Assembly (NCBI RefSeq): GCF_000337815.1 | Contig: NZ_AOLN01000018.1 | Span: 372,001-436,000 of the forward strand | Source of the DNA: Haloferax mucosum ATCC BAA-1512 | GTDB lineage: Archaea; Halobacteriota; Halobacteria; Halobacteriales; Haloferacaceae | Direction of reading: 5' to 3' | Length of the DNA stretch: 64,000 bases | In this document: one piece after another, positions 49,552-56,021 of the stretch | Numbering within the stretch: position 1 is the first letter of the stretch | How the letters are laid out: every line of letters starts with the position of its first letter | The notes under the pieces: model-generated | What the model was told of the DNA's origin: nothing | The model's input: the letters and a program-made list of their open reading frames with translations, nothing else | Database searches by the model: none | Made by a program: the position numbers and the translations under genes

Positions 49552-50607
49552 ATGTCTCTCGAACCCGACTTCGAAGCGCTGTACCGCGACGTTATTCCGT
49601 CAGTCGTCTCCGTCTACGTGGGCGGCCGCCATCGACGCGGCGGTGCCGGGAGCGCTTTCGTCTACGACGACAAGCATCTCGTGACCAACGAACACGTCTC
49701 CAGACTCGCCAGCGGGAGCGACGGCGGCCGCGTCGAACTCCGGTTCGCCGACGGGTCGTGGCGCGTGGGTGAGGTCGTCGGAGGCGACGCTTACACCGAC
49801 CTCGCGGTCGTCGCCGTCGAGACGCTTCCGGCGGACGCGGCCGCGCTTCCGTTGGCGACCGAAAACCCCGCACCCGGCCGCGCCGTCGCCGCGCTCGGCA
49901 ATCCGCTCGGACTCGACGGGTCCATCTCGGCGGGCATCGTCTCCGGGGCGAATCGGTCGCTTCCGACCTCTAACGGCTTTGCCATCCCAGACGTCGTCCA
50001 GACGGACGCCCCCATCAACCCCGGCAACTCGGGCGGGCCGCTCGTCGGACTCGTCTCGGATGCCGACGCCGAGCGCGGCGAAGACAGCACTGGCTCCTCG
50101 TACGAAGTCGTCGGCGTCAACCGAGCGAAACAGGGGGACAACATCGGGTTCGCTGTCTCACCCGTCATCGCCAACCGAATCCTGCCAGCCCTCGTCTCGG
50201 ACGGCCGCTACCGCCACTCGTACCTCCGGGCGCGGACCCTGGACGTGACACCGACTGTCGCCGAAGCGAACAGGCTCGATGCACCGCGCGGCGTACTCGT
50301 CGTCGATGCCGCTGGTGCCGACACGAGCGACGAGTCCCTCAGCGGCTGTCACGGAACGGCCCGCCACCGCGGGTCAAACATTCCCGTCGGCGGCGACGTT
50401 ATCGTCGCTATCGAAGGTAACTCGGTTCGAACCCACGAGGAGTTGATGCGCTATCTCATCACCGAGACGCGCCCCGGCGAACCGATTGCGGTCGATATCC
50501 TCCGCGACGGCGACCCCATGACGCTCGTCGTCCAACTGGACGAGCGACCCGCTACGGGGGGAAGGCGTGACGGCCGAGATGGTGGAAGCCAGATTCCAGT
50601 GGAGTAG
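49552..50607 (+). CDS. HtrA/DegP-like S1C serine protease with PDZ domain
   Basis: A 351-residue protein. The catalytic triad is H48 (TNEHVS), D83 (YTDLAV) and S160 (NPGNSGGPL); residues about 245-335 form a PDZ domain (PVGGDVIVAIEGNSVRTHEEL). No signal peptide or membrane anchor precedes the protease domain, so it should be cytoplasmic, unlike most HtrA proteins. It would degrade misfolded proteins or process specific targets. Its start is confirmed by the conserved SVVSVYV strand near residue 17. It diverges from the aldolase gene across 207 bp with an AT-rich TTGTATAATGAT element near 49453. Confidence 0.92.
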   Translation: MSLEPDFEALYRDVIPSVVSVYVGGRHRRGGAGSAFVYDDKHLVTNEHVSRLASGSDGGRVELRFADGSWRVGEVVGGDAYTDLAVVAVETLPADAAALPLATENPAPGRAVAALGNPLGLDGSISAGIVSGANRSLPTSNGFAIPDVVQTDAPINPGNSGGPLVGLVSDADAERGEDSTGSSYEVVGVNRAKQGDNIGFAVSPVIANRILPALVSDGRYRHSYLRARTLDVTPTVAEANRLDAPRGVLVVDAAGADTSDESLSGCHGTARHRGSNIPVGGDVIVAIEGNSVRTHEELMRYLITETRPGEPIAVDILRDGDPMTLVVQLDERPATGGRRDGRDGGSQIPVE

Positions 50608-50621
50608 TCGTTCCGGGGGTC

Positions 50622-50629
50622 AGTTATTT
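50622..50629 (+). promoter_or_regulatory. TATA-like box of the 50654-51058 gene
   Basis: TATTTGTC is centred near 28 bp before GTG 50654, which would allow a leaderless GTG start. A second AT-rich stretch (ATTTTTAATTT, 50635-50645) is also present. Confidence 0.4.
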
Positions 50630-50653
50630 GTCAAACATTTTTAATTTAGTTCC

Positions 50654-51058
50654 GTGTCTCCTCACTCCGTCACTTCGACCGATGACCCGCTGGATACAAT
50701 CCCACCGGAACAACCACTGTTCGACGCAACCGCTCCGCTACGGCTCGCCGCAGGTGTGTCTTCTGCGCATCCGCCGTCGGTCGGTCTGTACGCCGCCGGT
50801 TGGGTTTCGCCGAGGCTTCCGGCTGTCGTCGGTTCCGCGGCCCTCTGTCTCGCCACCCTCAGCAATGGATTCACCCCGTTTAACAGGACGTTGGCGCACC
50901 GTGCCGGGCTGTCGGCGGGATTCCTCGTCTGGGGAGGGCTCCGACTGTGGGTCGGCGGCCGCGGCATACTCCCGTGTTTCATCTGCGTACTCGGCACGAT
51001 TGGACTGCTCGTCTACGGGCGGCGTGTACTCCACGACGGACTTCGGACGACGGCCTGA
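50654..51058 (+). CDS. small membrane protein of unknown function, 134 aa
   Basis: Starting with GTG 50654, this frame gives a 134-residue protein with a hydrophilic N-terminal third and three or four helices (SVGLYAAGWV, AVVGSAALCLATL, AGLSAGFLVWGGLRLWV and LPCFICVLGTIGLLVYG). Two cysteines in PCFICV could be redox or metal active, but there is no recognised family. The gene follows the protease gene on the same strand after 46 bp and converges on uspA. Codon use is less strongly biased than in its neighbours; it may be a genus-specific gene. Confidence 0.55.
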   Translation: MSPHSVTSTDDPLDTIPPEQPLFDATAPLRLAAGVSSAHPPSVGLYAAGWVSPRLPAVVGSAALCLATLSNGFTPFNRTLAHRAGLSAGFLVWGGLRLWVGGRGILPCFICVLGTIGLLVYGRRVLHDGLRTTA

Positions 51059-51095
51059 GTCGTCTCGCGTATCGCTCTCGAAGTCCCCGGCAAAC

Positions 51096-51527
51096 TCACG
51101 CTCGAACCGTCAACACGGGCACATCAGAGAGTCGGACGACGCGCTCAGTCGTGCTTCCGAGAATCGCGTGTTCGAGTCCCGTCCGTCCGTGGGTTGCCAT
51201 CACCACGAGGTCGGCATCGATGTCGTCGGCGACGGCGAGAATCTCCCGAGCTGGAACGCCGATTCGAACGTCGGTCTCACAGACGACGCTGTCAGCCTCC
51301 GAGAGCGCCGCGATTTCTTCGACCGCCGTCCGGGCGGTGTCTCGAAGTCCGTCCTGAACCTGTTCGACCGGCACGTCGGAGGAGGTCCATAGCCCGAGGT
51401 CGCCGGCGTCGATAACCGACAGCGCATGAATCGTCGCACCGTACGCGTCGGCAAGCGCGAGGGCGTGGCGAGCCGCCGTCCGAGCGCGGTCGCTCCCGTC
51501 AGTCGGAACGAGAATCGTGTCGTACAT
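51096..51527 (-). CDS. universal stress protein (UspA family)
   Basis: A 143-residue Usp-fold protein. It has the N-terminal strand YDTILVPTDGSDRA and the ATP-binding loop GRTGLEHAILGSTTERV (G-2x-G-9x-G(S/T) pattern), so it likely binds ATP. Haloarchaeal genomes carry dozens of these; the physiological role of any one is seldom known. It is monocistronic. Confidence 0.93.
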   Translation of the reverse strand: MYDTILVPTDGSDRARTAARHALALADAYGATIHALSVIDAGDLGLWTSSDVPVEQVQDGLRDTARTAVEEIAALSEADSVVCETDVRIGVPAREILAVADDIDADLVVMATHGRTGLEHAILGSTTERVVRLSDVPVLTVRA

Positions 51528-51664
51528 GTCACTCTGTTGGTGTTCCGGGCGTATGATGTTTCGCGTCAGCGGAACCGTACGACGCTTCGGTTGGGGCGTT
51601 GGTGCGGCCGCTCACGTTACTGAGTTCGAGAGAATGGAGGTGTTGGAACCGCCGCCGAACGCGC

Positions 51665-51886
51665 TCAAATACGGGTCCGCGGCTTGGGGGCGACTTTGCG
51701 GATTGCGGCCGCGGAGACGACCAGAATCCCGCCGAAGAGGACGGAGACGAAGAGTTCGGGCGCGACAGTCAGCCCGTCGATACCGCCGAACGTCGTTAGC
51801 AGGGCGTATCCGGCGACCGCCGTGAGAGCGAGTCCGATGACGACCGCAAGACCGATACCGGCTTTCATCAGGTCGAAGTTGCGCAT
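51665..51886 (-). CDS. small two-helix membrane protein (73 aa)
   Basis: A 73-residue protein beginning MRNFDLMKAG with two helices (GIGLAVVIGLALTAVAGYALL and LFVSVLFGGILVVSAAAI) and a basic C-terminal tail (RKVAPKPRTRI) that should face the cytoplasm. ATG 51886 is chosen because a TATA-like TATATTG (51914-51920) lies about 30 bp upstream; longer in-frame starts (TTG) are unlikely. No family recognised. It lies beyond two hairpins that follow the cox operon on the same strand. Confidence 0.6.
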   Translation of the reverse strand: MRNFDLMKAGIGLAVVIGLALTAVAGYALLTTFGGIDGLTVAPELFVSVLFGGILVVSAAAIRKVAPKPRTRI

Positions 51887-51932
51887 GATCACGTGCAACT
51901 ACGGTGGGGAGTTCAATATAGCCGGAGACTCC

Positions 51933-51980
51933 TTCCCAAAATTCGGGAAATTGCCAGCTGTGGCCCCCGATATGCGGGGG
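51933..51980 (-). terminator. two hairpins downstream of the cox operon
   Basis: CCCCCG-ATATG-CGGGGG (51964-51980) is a strong 6-bp GC stem and TTCCC-AAAATTC-GGGAA (51933-51949) a weaker one. They separate the cox operon from the 51665-51886 gene. The first is preceded by ATAATAT on the minus strand but lacks a following U-run, so it may end or stabilise the cox mRNA. Confidence 0.4.
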
Positions 51981-52092
51981 ATATTATACGTCAGTCGAGC
52001 GACGACGACGGAGACCGAAACACCGGTGTGTCCCGTCGAAGCAGGTGAAAAATCAGTTGAGGCCGAAGCCGTCGAGACTGTCGCGTCGTCGC

Positions 52093-52287
52093 CTATGCCG
52101 GGGATTCCGAGCCTTCGCCGTAGAGTCCGTACAGGACGAACAGCAGGGCGAGGAACAAGAACTCGATCACCGCGACTGCGATGAGCGGCAACTCGACGTT
52201 GAAGAAGCCGGCAACCGTCCGCAGTTCGATGGCGAGCGGAACGCTGAACGCGATGAGGACGAGTGCTCGTGCCTTCGTGAACTTCAT
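52093..52287 (-). CDS. small cox-cluster membrane protein (64 aa)
   Basis: A 64-residue protein with two helices (ALVLIAFSVPLAIELRTVAGFF and LIAVAVIEFLFLALLFVLYGLYG). It overlaps the end of coxA by ATGA, so it is translated with the oxidase and is likely an accessory or small structural subunit comparable to other small subunits of ba3-type oxidases. No cofactor-binding residue is apparent. Confidence 0.7.
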   Translation of the reverse strand: MKFTKARALVLIAFSVPLAIELRTVAGFFNVELPLIAVAVIEFLFLALLFVLYGLYGEGSESPA

Positions 52288-54053
52288 GCGATCACCCCCA
52301 GCAGGGTGTTGAACGCGCTCGAAACCGTCACGACCACGAAGTCGAGACCCGCCGAGAGCGTGGCGGGAACGGGCAGTCCGCCGCCGAACAGTCCGCCGCC
52401 GTTCTGGATGATACCAGCCAACGGAAGCGTGTAGGCGAGTATGACTAGAAGCGCGGCGATACCGGTCCACATGGCGAGGTTGTCGAGGATTCGGGGGCTT
52501 CCCTCGGGACCCGAGAGAGGTTCGGGAAGTGCCGCATCGACCGGGCGGTCCGATTCGTCGCCGAGGGAGGTCAGGAGGATGTTAAAGAGGAACAACACCA
52601 CCGACAGGAACAACAGCGTGCCGCCGAGGGCGATCTGCACGCGGAGTTCGAAGATGCTCCCGATGGGCGTCAGGAACTCGAAGTTCTGGTACTGCGGTTC
52701 TGCGGTCCGGCGCGGGATACCCGCCAGCCCGGCGCGGTGCATCGCGTTCGACATGAACACCATGCCGACGAACCACATGATGACCTGCAGGAGACCGATC
52801 GGTCGGCTGTAGAGTTTTGTTCCAGTGACCTGCGGAACGAGCCAGTACGACCCCGCCATCATCGTCAGTGCGACGGCGGTCCCGACTGTCAGATGGAAGT
52901 GGCCGGGCACCCACAGCGTGTTGTGGATGAGGTAGTTGATGTTCATGCCGGCGTTTATCATGCCGGAGAAGCCGCCTGCGGCGAACATCGCACCGGCGAG
53001 GGCCATGCCCGTAAACGCCGGGTCACGCCACGGGAGCGCACCGAGCCATCGGACGTACCCCTTTCCGCCGCGCTGGCGTGCGCCGTGTTCCATGCTGGCG
53101 ACGACAGTAAACGCCGTGAGAAGCGACGGCAACAGCAGGAACATCGTATTCGTCATGGCGATGAACTTGAAGCCCTCCGCGATGCCGGGGTCGAGATACT
53201 GGTGGTGAATCCCGACCGGCGTCGAAAGCAAGAGGAAAAGGAGGAACACGACACGTGCGAGCGGGTCACTGAACAGTCGTCCGCCGGCGAGTTTCGGCAG
53301 GACGGTGTACCACATGAGGTACGCCGGCATCAACCAGAAGTAGACGATTGGGTGGCCGAAGTACCAAAAGAGCGTCCGGGTGAGAAGCGGGTTGACGCTC
53401 TCGATGAGTCCGAGCGACCACGGGATGAGGAAGAACACGACCGAGACGGCGACACCGATAGTCGAGACGTACCACATAATCATGGTCGTCAGAACCATGA
53501 ACGTCTGCAACGGGATGCGTTCACCGGAGTTGTTCGCCCGCCACGCGCGGTACGAGAGGAACCAATCGGCACCCGCGAGCCACGTTCCGACGATGAACAT
53601 TGCCAGCCCGATGTAGAACAGCGGGTGTGCCTGAAGCGGCGCGTAGAAGGTAAACAGCACGTCCGCGCTCATGCCGAGGTTCGGGACGAGACCACCGAGG
53701 ATGGCGACGGTCGTAAGGACCGTTCCGGTCGTCATCAACCCGACCCACGCCCACGAGAACAATCTGCTCTCTGCGGGGCGGTTGAGACTTCGTGCGACGG
53801 CCCAGTGGAAGACGCCGCAGAGGAAGAAGATGGTAAAGACGATGGCCAAGAGGACCCCGTGGCCCGTCAGCATCGTGTAGTAGTCCGCGGACTCGATGAC
53901 CCGAAGGACGTTGGTCCGGTGAAGCGCCTGAATCAGTCCGAAGAACGCGCCGATGCCGAGGGCGACGAACGCGACGAGGAACGTCGCCTTGACGATGGCC
54001 GCCTCGTGGGGGAACTTATCGACGAACGCGCGGTCGCTCCGTGTGGTCGCCAT
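52284..54053 (-). CDS. coxA: ba3-type cytochrome c oxidase subunit I
   Basis: A 589-residue heme-copper oxidase subunit I. Ligands: H65 (TGHGVLLA, low-spin heme), the FGHPIVYFWLMPAYLMWY helix (CuB His and cross-linked Tyr region), the His pair in GIHHQYLDPG and VPGHFHLTVG (heme ligands). HPIVY instead of HPEVY and the YFWLMPAY continuation place it in the B (ba3) family, which has a single proton channel and high oxygen affinity. It overlaps subunit II by one base and the next small gene by four. Confidence 0.95.
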   Translation of the reverse strand: MATTRSDRAFVDKFPHEAAIVKATFLVAFVALGIGAFFGLIQALHRTNVLRVIESADYYTMLTGHGVLLAIVFTIFFLCGVFHWAVARSLNRPAESRLFSWAWVGLMTTGTVLTTVAILGGLVPNLGMSADVLFTFYAPLQAHPLFYIGLAMFIVGTWLAGADWFLSYRAWRANNSGERIPLQTFMVLTTMIMWYVSTIGVAVSVVFFLIPWSLGLIESVNPLLTRTLFWYFGHPIVYFWLMPAYLMWYTVLPKLAGGRLFSDPLARVVFLLFLLLSTPVGIHHQYLDPGIAEGFKFIAMTNTMFLLLPSLLTAFTVVASMEHGARQRGGKGYVRWLGALPWRDPAFTGMALAGAMFAAGGFSGMINAGMNINYLIHNTLWVPGHFHLTVGTAVALTMMAGSYWLVPQVTGTKLYSRPIGLLQVIMWFVGMVFMSNAMHRAGLAGIPRRTAEPQYQNFEFLTPIGSIFELRVQIALGGTLLFLSVVLFLFNILLTSLGDESDRPVDAALPEPLSGPEGSPRILDNLAMWTGIAALLVILAYTLPLAGIIQNGGGLFGGGLPVPATLSAGLDFVVVTVSSAFNTLLGVIA

Positions 54054-54595
54054 CAGTTCTCACCCCCCGTCTGTTGCTCCTGTTGTTCGTACCAACTGTC
54101 GAATTCGCTCTGTTCCATGACCAGAATCGTTCCTTCCATGACGTGGTGGCCCGAACCGCAGTACTCGTTGCACAGAATACCGTACTCACCGGCTTCGTCG
54201 AATTCGACCGTAAACTCGGCCACTTGACCGGGAATCGCCATCGTGTTCGCGTTCGTGCCGACGACTTCGAAGCCGTGGATGACGTCGGCGGCCGTCACGT
54301 GGAACGTGACGGTGCTTCCTTCGGGCACGCGAAGCGGCTCCGACGTGCCGGGTTCGAAGACGAACTGTCTGGCGACGACGTACACATCGTACTGGTTCTC
54401 GCCGGTCTTTTCGATGCCGGGGTCACCGAACTTCGGGTGTTCGTCGAGCGTCGCCGGGTCAACGGTTCCGCCCTTGTCGTCTATCATGTCGATGCCAGGA
54501 CCGGCTGACGCGCCGTACGCAATCGTCGCAATGAAGCCGACGATAAGAACGAGCGAGAGCGCCAGCCAAACCTTCTCGTAGGTGTGTATCTCCAC
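54053..54595 (-). CDS. coxB: cytochrome c oxidase subunit II (CuA)
   Basis: A 180-residue protein with one N-terminal helix (VWLALSLVLIVGFIATIAYG) and a cupredoxin domain outside the membrane. The CuA ligands are visible: His in DVIHGFEV, both Cys and the Glu in CNEYCGSGHH, plus His and Met in HHVM. It accepts electrons from halocyanin or a similar blue copper protein and passes them to subunit I. The single-helix anchor is typical of ba3-type oxidases. Confidence 0.95.
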   Translation of the reverse strand: MEIHTYEKVWLALSLVLIVGFIATIAYGASAGPGIDMIDDKGGTVDPATLDEHPKFGDPGIEKTGENQYDVYVVARQFVFEPGTSEPLRVPEGSTVTFHVTAADVIHGFEVVGTNANTMAIPGQVAEFTVEFDEAGEYGILCNEYCGSGHHVMEGTILVMEQSEFDSWYEQQEQQTGGEN

Positions 54596-54596
54596 G

Positions 54597-54893
54597 TTAG
54601 CCCACCACCGTTAGTCCCCGTCCGAGGAACTCGATGAAGTACATGAACACCCACATCCCGATGAGAATCGACATGTAGATGAGCACGAGTACGAGCGTCC
54701 CGACCGGGTCGAAATCGTCGTGTTCAATCTCGCGTACGATATCGTCGTCGGCCGCTCCGACGATGGAATCGGCGCGAGGGTCCGCCTGCCCAGAACTGCT
54801 TTGGGATGCCGCGTCTGCCGGCACGCCTTCGGTATCGGAGGCGTGTGACGCCGGGGCCGCGGCGGCTCCCTCAGCTGTCGAATCAACGGCCAT
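54597..54893 (-). CDS. cytochrome oxidase small subunit, first gene of the cox operon
   Basis: A 98-residue protein: 55 disordered acidic, Ala/Ser-rich residues, then one helix (GTLVLVLIYMSILIGMWVFMYF) and a short tail. A single-helix protein encoded just before subunit II corresponds in position to subunit IIa (CbaD) of ba3 oxidases, which supplies the helix missing from subunit II. A CTTATA box lies about 20 bp upstream, rather close, so the start may be slightly different. Confidence 0.65.
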   Translation of the reverse strand: MAVDSTAEGAAAAPASHASDTEGVPADAASQSSSGQADPRADSIVGAADDDIVREIEHDDFDPVGTLVLVLIYMSILIGMWVFMYFIEFLGRGLTVVG

Positions 54894-54992
54894 ACCCGGT
54901 CATGAGGAAGTATAAGACTTGAAGACAGCAGGCCATTCCCATTCCGTTGGAATCGACGAAATCCGAAACAGGGTGGTCACGAATCATCCGAT
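54894..54992. promoter_or_regulatory. divergent promoter region of the two cox-related operons
   Basis: 99 bp between the oxidase genes (minus) and the copper-supply genes (plus). It holds CTTATA at 54911-54916 (minus) and the inverted repeat ATTCC-GTT-GGAAT (54941-54953) midway. A shared regulator could bind the repeat and control both directions. No clear TATA box is seen for the plus strand. Confidence 0.45.
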
Positions 54993-55223
54993 ATGGAACT
55001 CACGCCACGGCTCGCCGGAACCATCGCACTACTCGCGCTCCTACCGGCAATCGTCTTCGGTGTGACGAAAAACCCACTCGCAGGGGTCGTCACCGCCACC
55101 AACGTCCTTCTCATCTCGACAATCATCTACCTCTTGATGAGTCCGACCGAGGGCGGACACGACCACGACGCCGACTCGGAGACCGACCGCGACGCCGACC
55201 ACGACCACGCCGACACCGCCTGA
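54993..55223 (+). CDS. small cox-cluster membrane protein with His/Asp-rich tail
   Basis: A 76-residue protein with two helices (LAGTIALLALLPAIVFGV and VVTATNVLLISTIIYLLM) and a C-terminal tail rich in His and Asp (GGHDHDADSETDRDADHDHADTA). The tail could bind copper or another metal ion and hand it on, in keeping with the next two genes. It ends one base before the SafE-like gene begins. No database family is recalled with certainty. Confidence 0.65.
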   Translation: MELTPRLAGTIALLALLPAIVFGVTKNPLAGVVTATNVLLISTIIYLLMSPTEGGHDHDADSETDRDADHDHADTA

Positions 55224-55224
55224 G

Positions 55225-56019
55225 ATGGACGGCGGAGCGACACCACCCGCCGTTGACGCCGCCACGCCCGAGGCCGCGGCGTTCCTCCTCGTCGGCCTGC
55301 TCGCCGGTGCACACTGCCTCGGGATGTGCGGGCCGCTCGTCAGCGTCTACGCGGACAGACTGAGCAAACAGGACGGAACGAACGCACTCACGCTTCGCCA
55401 GGTTCGACAGCACGGGCTATTTAACCTCGGGCGGGCCGTGAGCTACGCGTTTATCGGCGGTCTCTTCGCGCTCGCCGGGACGTTGTTTTTCGGCGCGTTC
55501 GACTCGGTGACCGCCGTCGGAAGCGGCGTTCGGGCGACGACGGGACTGCTCGTCGGCACTGCGATTATCCTCACGGGAATCGGGTATCTCGTCGGGCGGT
55601 CGGCCGCGATAGACCGACTGACACCCGATGTGGTCACGCGTTTGTTCGGCCGCATCAGCGGGTGGGCGACCGCGCGCGTAGACACGCTCGTCGGCGGGCC
55701 GCGAATCCTCGGTCTCGGCGCAATACACGGTCTGCTTCCGTGTCCGATTATCTACCCGGCGTATCTCTACGCGTTCGCCACGGGTGCACCGCTTCGGGCG
55801 GCGGCGCTTCTCGGTCTCCTCGGTCTTGGGACGATTCCGACGCTGTTCCTCTACGGGACGCTCCTCGGGCAGGTGTCGGCGCGGCGGCGGGCGACGCTTC
55901 ACCGCGCGCTCGGTGCGGCGTTCCTCGTTCTCGGGTACATCTCGCTGTCGCACGGACTGATGCTTCTCGGCATCCACGTCCCGCACCTGCACATCCCGTT
56001 CTACCAGCCGTTGGGGTAA
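55225..56019 (+). CDS. sulfite exporter TauE/SafE-like membrane protein (COG2836)
   Basis: A 264-residue protein with six to seven helices. It carries HCLGMCGPL near residue 30 and the matching HGLLPCPIIYPAY in the second half, the two cysteine-containing motifs of the DsbD-like COG2836 group. Members of this group are encoded with cytochrome oxidases and copper ATPases (CcoS/CcoI type clusters) and are thought to help copper or heme delivery. Here it stands between the His-rich small protein and the copper ATPase, which supports this role. Confidence 0.85.
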   Translation: MDGGATPPAVDAATPEAAAFLLVGLLAGAHCLGMCGPLVSVYADRLSKQDGTNALTLRQVRQHGLFNLGRAVSYAFIGGLFALAGTLFFGAFDSVTAVGSGVRATTGLLVGTAIILTGIGYLVGRSAAIDRLTPDVVTRLFGRISGWATARVDTLVGGPRILGLGAIHGLLPCPIIYPAYLYAFATGAPLRAAALLGLLGLGTIPTLFLYGTLLGQVSARRRATLHRALGAAFLVLGYISLSHGLMLLGIHVPHLHIPFYQPLG

Positions 56020-56021
56020 TC

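Noticed and set aside
51684-52184. Plus-strand frame running over the small membrane protein gene and the end of the cox operon
   Set aside because: It is antisense to two small membrane protein genes with good helices and promoter or overlap support; an internal ATG after the hairpin at 51964 gives only a low-complexity product.
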